A DNA stretch of 64,000 bases. It comes from Chamaecyparis obtusa. Its lineage: Eukaryota; Streptophyta; Pinopsida; Cupressales; Cupressaceae. Under the pieces are notes generated by a model. It made no database searches. It saw only the letters and a list, made by a program, of their open reading frames with translations, and was not told the DNA's origin. Of the stretch, positions 25,789 to 38,279 are shown piece after piece. Position 1 is the stretch's first letter; every line of letters starts with the position of its first letter. The stretch covers positions 76,194-140,193 of the forward strand of contig BSBK01006383.1 in assembly GCA_027943335.1 (NCBI GenBank). The letters are read 5' to 3'. The position numbers and the translations under genes are program-made.

Positions 25789-27330
25789 TTAGTAAAATTG
25801 AAAATTATAATAATCAATATGTTGAATAGTTTCTATACAGATTTGATCATAATTCCCCCACCATGATATATTAGGTTTCTTAACTCCAACATTAGCAACT
25901 CCATCGGCCACCTTGTTAGTCTCATGAAAAACATGTAAAAATTTATAACCATCAATAGTTTTAAGCATATAAATACTATCAAGGATTAAACTTTTAATCA
26001 TCCAACTAGGAACCTAAGAAACCCTCAAGAAATTAATATTTTTTAATGAATCTCTCTCAAGCCAAATTTTTTTATAGGCATTAGAGACTACCAATTCAAT
26101 TTCAACGTAGGTTTATTTACCTTAGCATAGTGGTTTTTCTGGATTCCCAAAGGAAATGCCACAATTGAAACTAACCTACCATAATTATTATGTGACACTC
26201 CCGCACCACTAATTGGCCTAGGATTACCCTTAGCCATCCTCATGAATGTTAATTTTTATCTGCCCTATAGGAGGAGCTTACCAAGAAACAGCTCCTCTCA
26301 CCTATTTAGATTTTTGAAAAGGGATAAATATATCTCACTAAAGCTACCAACTCTACGCTACTAGGAGATAATAATGGGAGGGTGTGATCTTGGGGCTCTT
26401 CAATAGATCCTAGGGAAAAGCCACTATAAATTTCTCTTTAATGTCTAACTAAATTTTTTAAGCCAATTTATTAGCTGGATAGGCAATATCCATGAAGATT
26501 ATAAAGTTTATCGGCTTCCAAAACCCGAAGAAAGGTGGGGCATGATTAAATTTTGTAACAAGCAAAGAGAAGGATTGGATGAGGGAGGGAACGAATTGAA
26601 CCGAAATTTAAGGAAAAATGAAGGGAAGATCTAAGCAATACACTAGAGGTCGAACAAATGATCCTAGGTTTCATTAACAAAATTGTAACCAAAGACGATA
26701 TGAAAAGTGTCTGTAGTTTATTCCTTGCCTAAAAAGAATCTATTAGGAATGGAAAAACCTCTTGCAAATATTATCAATAGTTAGAATCTTATATTGATCT
26801 TGAAGCTAAAAAATGATATTGATTTTGCCGATAAATTTAGATTTCCAATTCATATCCCACAATGGTTCGGGAGAGAAAACTTCAGTCTACATCTTAAAGG
26901 AATAAAAAATTGATGAAGCTGCACTCATTGAGCCCGCCCAAACCAACGAGTCCTTACACTAAAAAATAGGAATATGAATTTTGACAATAGCTCCTCGAGG
27001 AGCGATAGAATGAGATCAACCGAGGATAGGTACACCTATTTGGTGTTTTAAATATAATGAACAAGACAACATCTTATCCACTATATACAAAATTCTGTGA
27101 ATTGATCTACCCATGGAGAATGAGAGAGTGGGCCTTCCGACAAGCACCGATCATCTCAAAAATGGATTTTATGACCATTCTTAAGAGACTACCTTAGGAC
27201 CTTAACATCGATATTTTTAGGAATAAAAATAAATTTCTATAAGGTAGAACTAGAGACCATGGATCTGTCATCAGATAATAGTCCCAAATGTGATTACAAG
27301 AAGCCAGATGGCTGTTTCCTGGCTATATAA
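25789..27330 (-). pseudogene. LINE ORF2 C-terminal remnant (zf-RVT region and RNase H-like domain)
   Basis: The RNase H-like part is readable at about 26290-25789: PPIGQIKINIHEDG, KGNPRPISGAGV, LVSIVAFPLGIQ, then FLHVFHETNKVADGVANVG. This matches the D-G, RGNPGPAG and late Asp pattern of plant RVT_3 RNase H. Upstream pieces (about 27200-26800) fit the zinc-binding region after the reverse transcriptase, with KNGHKIHF-DDRCLSEGPL and DSLVWAGSMSAASSI. Many stops and frameshifts are present. The reverse transcriptase core itself was not recovered, so the copy is 5'-truncated or too decayed there. In life this domain removes RNA during target-primed reverse transcription. Confidence 0.8.
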
Positions 27331-28469
27331 ACCGATTCATTGTTCACCATCAAAATTCTCCACAACTATTTAGCTAGCGGCACTTTGTTGAATTCCTTAA
27401 TTTTTTTTGATTGCCAACCCTCTAGATTCCGCTGCCTACTGATTCCTAGATTCAACTTTAGCCATTATATCTCTATTTTGAAGCTTCATTTTGCATTCTT
27501 TATTCTCTATATACACTTCTACATTCATTCCTTATCTTTTTAACTTATTCTTGGCTCTCCAACTAAACATTGACTCTCCTACACAACTTCTCATTCCATT
27601 GGGACAACTTGCAATACTTTCGATTTGATAATTCTTTTTATTTGACCCTCATTCCATTGGGAGCTAGGTTCGTGGTTTTAAAGGATTTCTCTTTATATAA
27701 TTTATCTTTATATTTTGATAGCATATATATATATATGGAAACACCAAAATAGGGATCTAATTAAGGCATGTTTCCAAATAGACATCCAACATTTTTCTTT
27801 GTTTCTATGTGTGTAGACTTCATGGGAAAAGCAAGTAGAGCAACTTATCGACCTTGTCAACTTTATATACTAATGATGTTTCCTTTTTCCATCACCTTCA
27901 TTTTATAGTTTGGTCATTTTTCTTTGCATTTCATTAATAGCATATTGTATTCTCTATTATTTTAATTATTTTCTAGTTTTTCTATCAAAAAATTTGTACT
28001 TTGTTTATACTAGATGAACATGTGTTGCATATATTTCCTACATGTGCATTGTTATCCTTGACCCATGCAAGTGTCTGTGAAAGTGAGATTACATGTGCAT
28101 TGTTATCCTTGACCCATGCAAGTGTCTGTGAAAGTGAGATTGTGGAGTTAAACAATTAACTGTGATAGTTTTATTTTTTTTGTTTCAATAGATAGAATAT
28201 TATTATACATGATAGTATCATAAATTTATTTGGGTTTCTTGTATTTTTTGTGTTAGTTGTTTGAAGTCTCTTTATCATATTAGTTTTTCTTTATCCCCTA
28301 GTTCACCAAATCACTATTTGAAGTGAGGTGGTGTAAGGGATGATTCATCACTTGAGACTTTAATTGGTCTTGAGGTCAGTTACTTTTTCTTCTCCACAAT
28401 ACTACTAAAAAGAAAAAGTGAAAGGAAGGAGGACTTGTTAATACCCTCAAGTAATATTTCCTTCACTCC
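27331..28469. other. No gene seen
   Basis: Anonymous AT-rich sequence. Its open frames have low-complexity hydrophobic composition. It contains the 51-bp tandem duplication listed separately. Confidence 0.4.
28040..28141. repeat. Perfect 51-bp tandem duplication
   Basis: 28040-28090 is repeated without a mismatch at 28091-28141, beginning ACATGTGCATTGTTATCC. Confidence 0.95.
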
Positions 28470-31400
28470 TAGCATTGATCATGCAATAAAATATAGTGAG
28501 GACATGAAAAATCTTTAGTGAAGATATCTACAACCTATCTCTCTATAGGCATATACTCCAAAGAAACAACACCGACCTAAATGAGCTATTGAATGAAGTT
28601 CATGTGGTTCTAAATGTTCTTTATATGTTTATGTACCACTAGGTTGTAAGAAATGCATATGACACTGTGATTATTAGACAAAAGAGTGGTAGGATGATCA
28701 GTAAGAAATCCAAACGCAGCCATAAAATCTTGAAGCCAAAAAACCTCATGACTAGCCAAGACTTCTCCTTGATACTTAGCCTCAATTGATGTTAATTCAA
28801 TAATATTAAATTTATTCTTGCAAGGCCAAGAAGATAGACCATAACCAAGGAAAAAAAGCTAGAAGTAGTTGTTTGATCATCAACATCACCATCCTATTAT
28901 GAGTTTGTGAAGCCCATAATCTAAGTAGCACCTAATGTGTAGTAAATTCTGAACTATGTAGTGACCTAAATGTACCTCAAGATACATTTGGATATCTTTC
29001 AATGACTCTCATGAGGATCTTGAGAGAAAAATGAGACAAGAACAAGTGCAAATAAAATATTAGGATGACTATGTGTCTGGTACAAAAGGCTACCAGTCAA
29101 CTTCCAATACAAGGTAGCATTAATTGATGAAGTAGTGCATCTGGTAGAGAACACAACACCTAACTAAAAAGGAGTAGGAGATGTCTTGTAATCTTCCATC
29201 TCAAATCTCTAAATAAAATTAAGAGTATAATTATAATTAGAAATAGAAATAATAATAAAAGATTGATGAACCTAGAGACCATGGAAGTAATGGAAAAAAA
29301 TGAGGTTGGTTATATCAAAATACTCCATCAAAGCTTTATGACAATCCTCAATCATGGAAGGAGAAGTCTCTATGAGAATCAATTAATCCATATAGAGAAA
29401 ATAATGGGAATATCACCACCATGCCTTTGAATATAAGCTATAACCATATCTAGTGAATATAGAAGAAAGAAAGAAAAACTCCATATTCTTATACCAATCT
29501 CTAGGTGCTTGTGTGAGACTATACAATGAATGGCATAACCTACAAATAAGTGAAGATTCCTACTCAAATCCTAGTGGCTGCTCCATATAGACCTCAACTT
29601 GAAGATCAATATGTAGGAAATCACTTTTCACATCCATCTGGTACACTAATCAACCCTAATATGTAGCAATAGAAAGTACAATATGAATGAAATATATCTT
29701 GGCTATAGGATAAAGGGTCTCACAATAGTCAATACCCTCAACATAAAAAAATACATTAGCCAATTAAAAGTCCTTATACTTATCAATAGAACCATTAGTT
29801 GTGAATTTGGTACATGATGAAACCACTTGCACCAAACCAACTTCCTTCCCTTAGGAAGATAAACCAAAATCAAAAGTATGATTCTTCATCAAAGAAGAAT
29901 ACTCTTATGTCATAATGTATTAGCCCATTCTGCAACACTTGAAGCATCAAAAAACTTTTAAGGATTAGTAGAAACTGCATGATTCAAAATAATGATACCT
30001 AACATGTGACAATGAATATTGTATACAACCATGAGAACAATAACAAGAGGAAAAACATCTTAAAGAACTTTGTAATCCAATAATTGTCCACTAGGTGCAG
30101 GTGGAGTAGGAGGATAAGATGGAGTGATCTAAAAAAAAAAGATCAATACAACCCTGATCACAAATACTAGCATAAAGAACAATATCATGTAAAGAGCATC
30201 ATCATAATTATCTCAAAGAAAACCATCCTATGAAGAATATTTTTGGAAAAGGGAGGGATAGGATTGTGATAGAGAATCCTTTAGAGTGAAAGGCTCATAA
30301 AAAATAGCATCACAATAAAAATATACCTCTCAAGTTTTAGAATCAAATAAACAATAACCCTTCACTTCCTCACAATAGAAAACATAGCTAAACTACAGGA
30401 TCATATTCTCCATTTCCTTGCATCTACCATATGGAATAAAAGTTCATGCATCACTTCCAAATTCTCTAAAGTAAGAAACCTTGGGCTTGATATGAGACCA
30501 AGCCTCCTCAAGAGTCATATTTATCACTCCCTTATGAGGCATTCAATTTTGATGTAGTTGGCACAATTGGCATCCTTTTTCCAAAAAGTGAAATTGATAG
30601 ATTAAGACTATAGCATAAAATTTCCCATATCCCTCAAGGTTATATTCTTTCACTCAGCCACACCATTCTACTAAGGAGTGTATGGTATTATTTGCTGATG
30701 AATAATATATCAAGATCGGTAAAATTCTTCAAATTCCTTATTAACATAATCTCCCCTATTATCTATGTGATTCTTCTAGAGAGAATGTCCTAACTTCTTC
30801 TCCACACATGAAATGAAGGTTATGAATCATTGAAGAACCTCATCCTTGTACTTCAAAAATTATACCCATGTGTGCATAGAAAAGTCATCAATTAAGGTGG
30901 GAACATACTCGGCCCCTAAAAATGAAGGAGTGCGAAATGACATGAGGTCACTTTACACTAAATCAAGGGGAGCCAAATATTGTGTGGACATACCTTAGGA
31001 AACATATCCCTATGATGTTTGGCAAAAGTAAAACCCTAAAAAAACCCATTTGAACAAGAGATCTTTTGTAGACCAATCACCAAGTGCTACGTGCTCATTT
31101 TCTATAGATATGTATAATTTAGGTCTCCAAACTATTTGTGCCAAATATTTCTCATAGAGTATACATGAGTGATAAGTCACTATCCTTTTAAGGACTCAAA
31201 TCCATCAAATCTATACAAATGGGTTGTATGATCAAATGTGCCTATAGAAATGACCTTCTTAGGATCTTGCATCTCTCAAATATACACATTAGTGGGGGAG
31301 AACTCAACAAGTCTTCCATCACCATGATGGAAAGAAGATTTTATTAAATATTAGGAACAAGAAGAAAATCCTCAATGCTACCTTCATGCATTTGAATGAA

Positions 31401-32060
31401 GATCGTCCCCTAACTAGAATCTAAGAAGAGTTCCCAATAACAATATATAAAGTAGGACCATCAGAAAGAGACTCAAGAAAATTGATAGTATGATTTATGT
31501 GATGAGAAGCACAAAAATTAACAATGCAACTAGAATTGGTAGAGGTTGAAGCTATATTTCCCTTTTCAAAGGAAAAAGACTTGGACATGACAATATTGTG
31601 TTTCCTCATAGATTCCTCCAATGTTCCTATCCTTGTGAAACAATGTGTATCACTACGTCCTAGTTTTCCACAAATGGGATGATTGTCCTTCTTGGACATA
31701 AAAAAAGATTCTCTCAAGTCAAAAGGAGGAGTAGGAGGATAAGGCTTTTGATCATTCTTCACCTTAGGCTTGGATGGAGTCTCACCACCTATAGATGAGT
31801 CTATCTTTAGCTTCTTCTTAATTTGTCCCTACCCTTAGAAGATTGATTCATCAAAGTATGGTTGTTAGCAAGAGAATCCATTTGAATCATCTTGGCTCGC
31901 TCCTAAGTCAACTAATCACAAATGTCCTCAAATAAAGGCATTTTATGAGCGTCTCCCATAACATTGGTAGTAGAATAGAAGGTAGACGAAAACAATTGAA
32001 AGGGGCCTCTAAGCTTAGATATGATATAAAAAAATACATGCCTCATTATTTTTTTTTCTG
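28470..32060 (-). pseudogene. Decayed Ty1/copia polyprotein (gag to RNase H)
   Basis: Read 5' to 3' on the minus strand. The gag end and knuckle region contain CGKLGRSDTHCF, followed by a protease-like region (NFCASHHINHT; open piece 31762-31421). The integrase pieces are APLDLV-SDLMS, LIDDFSMHTWV, DNRGDYVNKEFEEF and NGVAE-KNITL. The reverse transcriptase pieces are YQMDVKSDFLH, VYMEQPLGFE and QAPRDWYKNMEF. RNase H reads AKYQGEVLASHEVFWLQ, then HKHIKNI, then VVDIFTKDFSCPH near 28500. Stops are frequent throughout. The domain order (integrase before RT) identifies copia. I could not define LTRs or a target-site duplication. Confidence 0.85.
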
Positions 32061-33294
32061 ACCACATCCTTTTAATTGTCACAAAATAAGCTTAAACTGT
32101 GCAAAGAAATATTAAATAATGGAAAATGCATCTGGAAAGAGGTAGATCAAATCCAAACTATAAATCCTGAATTGATTGATCTTATTATACAACCCTTAAA
32201 GCTTCTTCCTAGGTGTGTCAAACTAAAAAATATGAACTTCTTCCACACCTATTTACGTGTGTCATACTAAAAACTATGAACTAACAATATCGTCCAAGCA
32301 TGAAGCTTGCGTGAACTAAACTAAATTTAACATTTCCTTGGAACAGTATAGTAGCTACTGGTTCATTTAAACAATGAAAGTCTTTTTCATGGTCCTAATG
32401 TATGATTTAAAAATCCCTGAAGTCTACACTACCTGTAATTGGGTGAGCCCACCCGCATTTTCTTTCTGTGCATAGAAAAAACTAATGACACGATAAGAAA
32501 TATGTGTGCTTCATACTTGAATAAAAGGTTAAGTTTGCATACACCCAAAAAAACTTAACAAAAAATAAGAAAGTCTGTTGACAAAGCCCAACCTGCACAA
32601 TGAAAAAAGGCTACTCTACTTCTGATTTGCACATCTGGAAATTAAGCCATGATCAATGAAGAACAATTGTCAGTAAGTCTTCTCATTTGGAAAAAAATTT
32701 GCCCAACCCAAGAAAAATGGAAACAACAATAAATGTCGATCCACAATGAACTTTGTCCAACAACGAGCTAAATTAAATAAAGAACAAGGAACCGTTTGAA
32801 ACCCAAAGAAAATAAAACGACCAAACTGCAATCTGCACACACAGATTGCCACGCAGATGCAAGACTTCAATTTGGAGGACAAAATGATTTTTTTCCTAAA
32901 TTGGAACTGATAGAATAATTTTAAAAAAATACTCTTACAGGAAATATACTTGATCTCAAACCTAGTGAAAACTCACTAAGCAGGAAGAGGTTGCAATCAC
33001 AGTTGTTAACGCACCCTATGCTGCAAGCCAAGAACCAAACCTCCACCAAACAATGAAAAACAAGCACAGACTATTTTTCCAATCAATGTATACAATCCAT
33101 TGATGTATACAATCCAACGATGTACCTAACGTTATTTTCAATTGCATAGTTGTTGTATGCATCAAGAAGGATGGGATTTCCCAAGTAAACTTAGGAAATT
33201 GAAACACATACGCCAACAACATTTACAACTTGTTCTTTTTAAATATTTTTTTTGGGAAACAAAATAGAAGAGGAACCTTTAGAAGAGATCGTAA
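32061..33294. other. No gene seen
   Basis: No recognisable domain on either strand. Short open frames at 32882-32670 and 33222-33016 look random. Confidence 0.4.
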
Positions 33295-33726
33295 CACTAG
33301 TACAATTGGCACCTATTTTCGATGGACAATTGGTCGAATAATCGACCAATGGTTTAGTCACTACTTTTCAAGTCAAATTTTTGACATATCGTTGTTAAGG
33401 TAGAATGTTCCACGCCAATCTTGGTCGAAACTATTAGGGAGTCATTAGGTCAAACTTTCGACCAAAGCAGGTTGAAAGGTCTAAAGTTTTCGACCTGCTT
33501 TGGTCGAAATCTTTAGACCGTCCAACTAGGATGCCAAACCCAAGATGCTGAGTTTCGACACAAAGTGGTCGATATTTAGACCAATCTTTGTGAGGGTTTC
33601 GACCAAGGTTTGTCAAAAATTTGACTAATAATGGAATGTTAAAAAAAAAAAATTGAAGATAAATACCCAGAGTAATCACCAATGACATCCTGGTCGGTGA
33701 TTAGTCTAGATATTTATCTGCAAGTG
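33295..33726. mobile_element. CACTA-like non-autonomous element, tentative
   Basis: The segment starts CACTAGTACAATTGG and ends TATCTGCAAGTG, giving CACTA/AAGTG-like termini. Inside are many direct and inverted copies of GGTCGAAA or TTTCGACC (for example about 33450-33530), as in CACTA subterminal repeats. The flanking 3-mers are TAA and TTA, not a clean duplication. The TIR match beyond five bases is poor, so confidence is limited. Confidence 0.4.
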
Positions 33727-33829
33727 TTACTTTGCATTAATATATATCACTGTGTATTTTGTTATGTTACTTTACTATTTTTTTTTAACGGTAATTGGTA
33801 ATTTTATTAATTGTAATGGGTTAGAACTT

Positions 33830-34440
33830 GGCCTAAACCAAGGATAACTACATTCAGGAGAGCTATCTCCCCAAATATTTGGTAAACCTGCATCAATCAA
33901 ACAAGCTTCAGAAGATATAACTTCCCATGTTGATGCAGATGATCATCTGATTGCTGATCCACCTTGTCTCGGCACCCAACATGTCTTTTCTTTTATCTGC
34001 CCTCTAGTGTGACTACTACCTTTCTAGCACTCTTCCCATCATCCAACCCATCCACTCCCTTCGTAACATTGGTCACTTTTCATACATTTCCAATTTCCTG
34101 ATTCGATGTCTCACCATGCATAGCTTGAGAAAAACTCTTTTGCTACTTCACCTTCTTCTCCACTATATAATGATGGTGTGAGATGTCTTTCCACCAGGAT
34201 ACAACCTTGGACATTCTTTTCTTGGAGCATTGGGAAACTTTATGCCCTATCTGAAAATACTTCCTGCACCGAAATGGAATCCCTTCATAATCCTGAGGCT
34301 GTTCCCAACACCCTTTACTAGTTTTAAGTAATTTTATACAATCACTAGCACATTTTGTGCATGGATGAGAAGTGTTATCCAAAGTTTCTAGATTCTGAGA
34401 AGAGGTATGAGTGGAGGCCAAAGAAGGGATATTTGTGAAG
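33830..34440 (-). pseudogene. LINE ORF1 (gag-like, CCHC knuckle) remnant
   Basis: The open piece 34421-34143 contains CWEQPQDYEGIPFRC followed by FQIGHKVSQCSKK. This corresponds to the Tyr-Glu-x-Ile/Leu-Pro-x-x-Cys plus CCHC motif at the end of plant LINE ORF1 proteins. The second Cys of the knuckle is replaced by Tyr (CRKY). A low-complexity tail with stops continues to about 33830. The N-terminal DUF4283-type region is not recognisable. Confidence 0.6.
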
Positions 34441-35015
34441 GTTTTATAGACGTAGGTTACTGAATCATCATCTCTGCACTAGTACTCAATCTAGAAACCC
34501 TCGTATGTATATAGCCACTCTAGCAAATCATCACATCTAGCAAATCTCTACAAAAATCCCTTCTGGCCTCCACTGCATATATGTCTTCTTAGAACATAAA
34601 AAATCTCCATCATTGATTCTCATCAATGTACGAATAAAATTATGAGAAAATGCTTAATCCCTAATTCAATCGTTGACAAATAAAATTGTGACAAAACACT
34701 TAAAGAATATGCAAAGCTCACAATGTTTAGAGACACACTTGACTTTGAGTGCCATGCACAATAAAAATAATTTGTCCAATTTGGATAGTATGTCTAATTT
34801 AATTTGTCTGTGGATTGAGACCTTATATTATTGAGCTTCTCTATGTTTTGAGAATAGTTTAACATTCTCTACTTAACAAGGCCAACCACGTGAAGGTGGA
34901 AGCTCATATGGCCCTTCCTAGGAGCCTCTTATGACCATTTACAACATTTTAAGACCTCTAAGATGTATTCTTAGGGATTGTAAAGGGTCGTAAAGGGTCA
35001 TAAGGGGTCCTGGGA
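34441..35015. other. No gene seen
   Basis: Anonymous sequence between the LINE ORF1 remnant and the first giant hairpin. No supported feature. Confidence 0.35.
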
Positions 35016-35888
35016 CACAATAGCTGAGAAACGTAAATGTAGGAATCATGGTCACAATTTTTTGGAGATAACATAATTGAGTGGTATACCTAGACGAGGC
35101 AAAGCAACCACTACTCCTCTGGTTCCAAGTTGACACTATGGGATCCAAAAACTATAGATAAGGAATAAATTTAGAGAGCAGAGGAGGGCCATAATGGCCA
35201 AAATAATACATGACAAACCTCAAGTTAACTGAGGCAACAACAAACATTTTAATAGATTTTCATTATTAAATAATGAAATTTCCATATACTAGTGTTCTAA
35301 GCCCCCTCATTACATGATTTATTATTGTAAGCCCCCTCTAACTTACACGTCTAGAAAATGAAACTAAAACCTATTGGGATTAAGACAAACCTTATGAAAC
35401 AACAAAAGCTAAAAAGGATCGCTTGCCAACATCTACTGAATACATCTATTGGAGGACCTTGTATTCAACAGATGTTGGCAAGCGATCCTTCTTAGCTATT
35501 GTTGTTTTATAAGATTTGTCTCAATCCCAATAGGTTGTAGTTTCATTTTCTAGATGCATAAGTCAAAGGGGGCTTACAATAATAAATCATGTAATGAGGG
35601 GGCTTAGAACACTAGTATATGCAAATTTTATTATTTAATAATGAAAATCTATTAAAATGTTTTTAGTTGCCCCATTTAACTTGAGGTTTGTCCTGTATTA
35701 TTTTGGTCGTTATGGCCCTCCTTCGCTCTCTAAATTTGTTCCTTATCTATGGTTTTTGGATCCCATAGAGTCAACTTGGAACCTGAGGAGTAGTAGTTTC
35801 TTTGCATCATCTAGGTATACAACTCAATTATGTTGTCTCCAAAACATTGTGACCATGATGCCTACATTTATGGTTCTCAGCTGTTGTG
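35016..35888. repeat. Giant inverted repeat: two 428-bp arms, 17-bp spacer
   Basis: The left arm 35016-35443 is the reverse complement of the right arm 35461-35888 with roughly 90% identity by eye. The spacer is 35444-35460. The inner stem pairs GAATAC with GTATTC and then CGCTTGCCAACATCT with AGATGTTGGCAAGCG. The outer stem pairs CACAATAGCTGAGAA with TTCTCAGCTGTTGTG. A transcript from either strand would fold into one long hairpin. No transposase ORF, and no clear TIR-specific end motif or TSD. Confidence 0.93.
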
Positions 35889-35945
35889 ATATCTACATTT
35901 ATGTTTCTCAGCTGTCATGTTTATGTGCATGTTTTTTATGTGTTT

Positions 35946-36536
35946 GGGAAGACATCTTTCTAGCCTAGGCCAGGATCCTTCGGCAATTAGCTTCATAATA
36001 ATGAAGTAGATGATAGATGAGAAATGAGCTTACCAAGAAAAATCCTATAAATGAACTATGTGTACCCCAATTTTTGTGCCCTCTATGCGTACCCAAATGA
36101 TATATTTGAAAGAATAAGGTTAAGGCTTAAAGAAGTTAATTTTGCATCACAGTCTATAGTTGTTGTAGTAGGAGAGCATCAGGCACCACCTTCAACACAA
36201 TATGATCACTAGATAGATCTGTATGTTTTATCCACAATGACCAAACTTAATAAAATATACAAACCTGTCTAGTGATCATATTGTGTTGAAGGTGGTGCCT
36301 GATGCTCTGCTGCTACAACAACTACAGACTATGATGAAAAATTAACTTCTTTAAGCCTTATCCTTGTTGTTTCAAATATATCATATAGGTACGTGCAGAG
36401 GGCATAGGAATTGGGGCACACATAGTTCATTTATGAGAATTTTCATGGGAAGCTAATAGCTCAGCTCTCATCTGCTTCATTTATTATCAAGCTAATTGCC
36501 AAAGGATCCAAGCCCAGGCTAGAAAGATGTCTTCCC
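35946..36536. repeat. Second giant inverted repeat: 286-bp arms, about 18-bp spacer
   Basis: The left arm 35946-36231 pairs with the right arm 36250-36536. The inner stem pairs GATCACTAGATAGATC with CTGTCTAGTGATC. The outer stem pairs GGGAAGACATCTTTCTAGCC with its complement ending at 36536. The hairpin lies only 57 bp from the first one. Arms show about 90% identity by eye. Confidence 0.92.
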
Positions 36537-36599
36537 ATTATGTTTAAGCCATATTCCTTGTTCTTGTCAAACTTCCTTGGTAGGGTATCATTTTTTATT

Positions 36600-37864
36600 T
36601 TCTTGTCATATTCCCCCATTTTTTCATAAAAGTCCAGAATATGAGGGTACCATTTTTCATTTTCTTGTCATATTCCCCCATCTCATCATCCTCATCACCC
36701 TCAGCTGCCATCCTAAGCCCTTCTTCCCTCTCGAGGTCTTCAAGCCTCTACAAGATATCTGGATCAATAAAGTCTGCAACATTGTGTCCATCCATGATCT
36801 TAGGAATATCATCTTCTTTCCACTCTTCATTTGCCAAAATATATCACTTCTTCAAGCTTGTAGAGTAAACTCCAGCCCCACCATTTTCATTCTCAATATC
36901 CTTCTTCAGCTTCATGGCCTCCTTGGCAGCACGCGCCCTGGCATCCAAAATAGCTTGAGGAATACAAAGGGGCCTCTCTTTCCCATCTCGCAGCTTGGGC
37001 ATTGCAACATGAATCCTATTGAGACAACTACTGATCTTCTTTGACTTCATCTTAATTTCCACTCTCTGCTCCAACAACCTCTTCCATGCCACATTCTTCA
37101 TGACAATCACCCCTTCTTCCTTCAAATCACTTATAGAGAGTAGCGTGTCGTCATCCCCCCCTCCTGATTCCCAAAGAACCCACCCATATTTTTCCCACCC
37201 TCAAATCTCCACAACCAATTTTGTATCCTCTTTCGGTAGTGTCTCTAGTGGTTGCAAATCAATCTTATTATGAACTACAATAAGAGGCTTATTGGAAAAT
37301 AGAGGTTTTATTCTTTGAAACAGAGCTTCTTGTTGTGCAATACTATAACCATAGGACCCTGAAACATCAAGGAAAAACAAAACAACTACCTTCAAATGAG
37401 CCAAGGAAATAATACTGAGCATCTTGATGGTGTTCTTTTCCTCCAAGGGGTGGTCCAAAATACCATGGGTATCAATAACCTGATACCTCAAGTACTTATA
37501 ATCAGTATGCCCAACAAATAGAGACTTAGTAGTAAAAGCATAAGGTTGCACATCCACATCTGCCCTAGTAATCTTATTAATAAAAGAACTCTTGCAAACA
37601 TTAGGATACCCACAAATCAAAATAGTCCTGGTATTTGGGACAATATACGAAAACCTTTCCATATGGTGCCTCACCTATTCGAGGTAAGCCAAACTCGGTC
37701 CAATTCTCTTAACAATGGTACACATCCCTCCAAGTATAGAAACCTTCAAATATTTACAACGGTAAAGAGAATCCCTATATTTTATTAGCCTAACATAGTC
37801 TTTGGCCACTTTGGCAATGAGATTGCAAGCAGTATTGATCTGGCCCTTGGCCAGATTGTTCCTG
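36600..37864 (-). pseudogene. NOG1: Nucleolar GTP-binding protein 1 (NOG1) pseudogene
   Basis: The minus strand encodes most of the NOG1 G domain and part of the C-terminal region. NOG1 is a GTPase of 60S ribosome assembly in the nucleolus. Landmarks are [113 protein letters not shown] and [11 protein letters not shown]. Defects: the P-loop reads GYPNVCKSS (Gly to Cys), the DTPG-type G3 motif reads DTHG, there is a TAG just before VRHHMERF (about 37675), a stop and frame change near 37200, and a further stop after SLKK (about 36845). The first residues and the C-terminal tail are missing. Homology ends at 37864 against fold-back-type sequence. No introns are seen, which could mean a processed copy or an intronless source gene. 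Confidence 0.92.
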
Positions 37865-38279
37865 AAAAAAAATTACAAAACTAAACCAATGACATGTTTA
37901 CAAAATAAAAATAAAAAAATGAACCAATGGCATGTTAACACAAATTGTTTTTAGAAAACTTAACCAATGGCATGTTTACAACAAAGAAGGACAGCAAGTG
38001 CGTCCCTGGCATTATAAGGACAACAAGTGCATCCCTCACATTATAAGGATAGCAAGTGCATCCCTGGCATTATTGCTATTAATGGCACCTGGAGATCCGT
38101 TAGATCTGGCTGTACAGAGCCCATCTCCCAAAATTTTACCTAAGGCTTCCATTTTAAGTATAATATTTCCTTGAAAAGGCCACGCAAAAACAAGTGGTTT
38201 TTTATGATCTACAAAAAAACTCGGCTCTTAGGTTTTCAGGATATTCTGGTGTAGGAGGGAATAGAGATTTGAAATGGGA
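37865..38279. other. Fold-back-type sequence and spacer
   Basis: 37872-37985 repeats the motif AACCAATGRCATGTTTAC three times. The same motif ends the fold-back elements at about 40420 and 42600. No gene is seen. Confidence 0.45.
37989..38075. repeat. Three tandem copies of a 29-bp unit
   Basis: Units begin at 37989, 38018 and 38047 and share GCAAGTGCRTCCCT followed by CATTAT. Confidence 0.9.

Noticed and set aside
36577..37044. 155-residue plus-strand ORF
   Set aside because: It is the antisense shadow of the NOG1 pseudogene, whose minus-strand reading matches a known protein.
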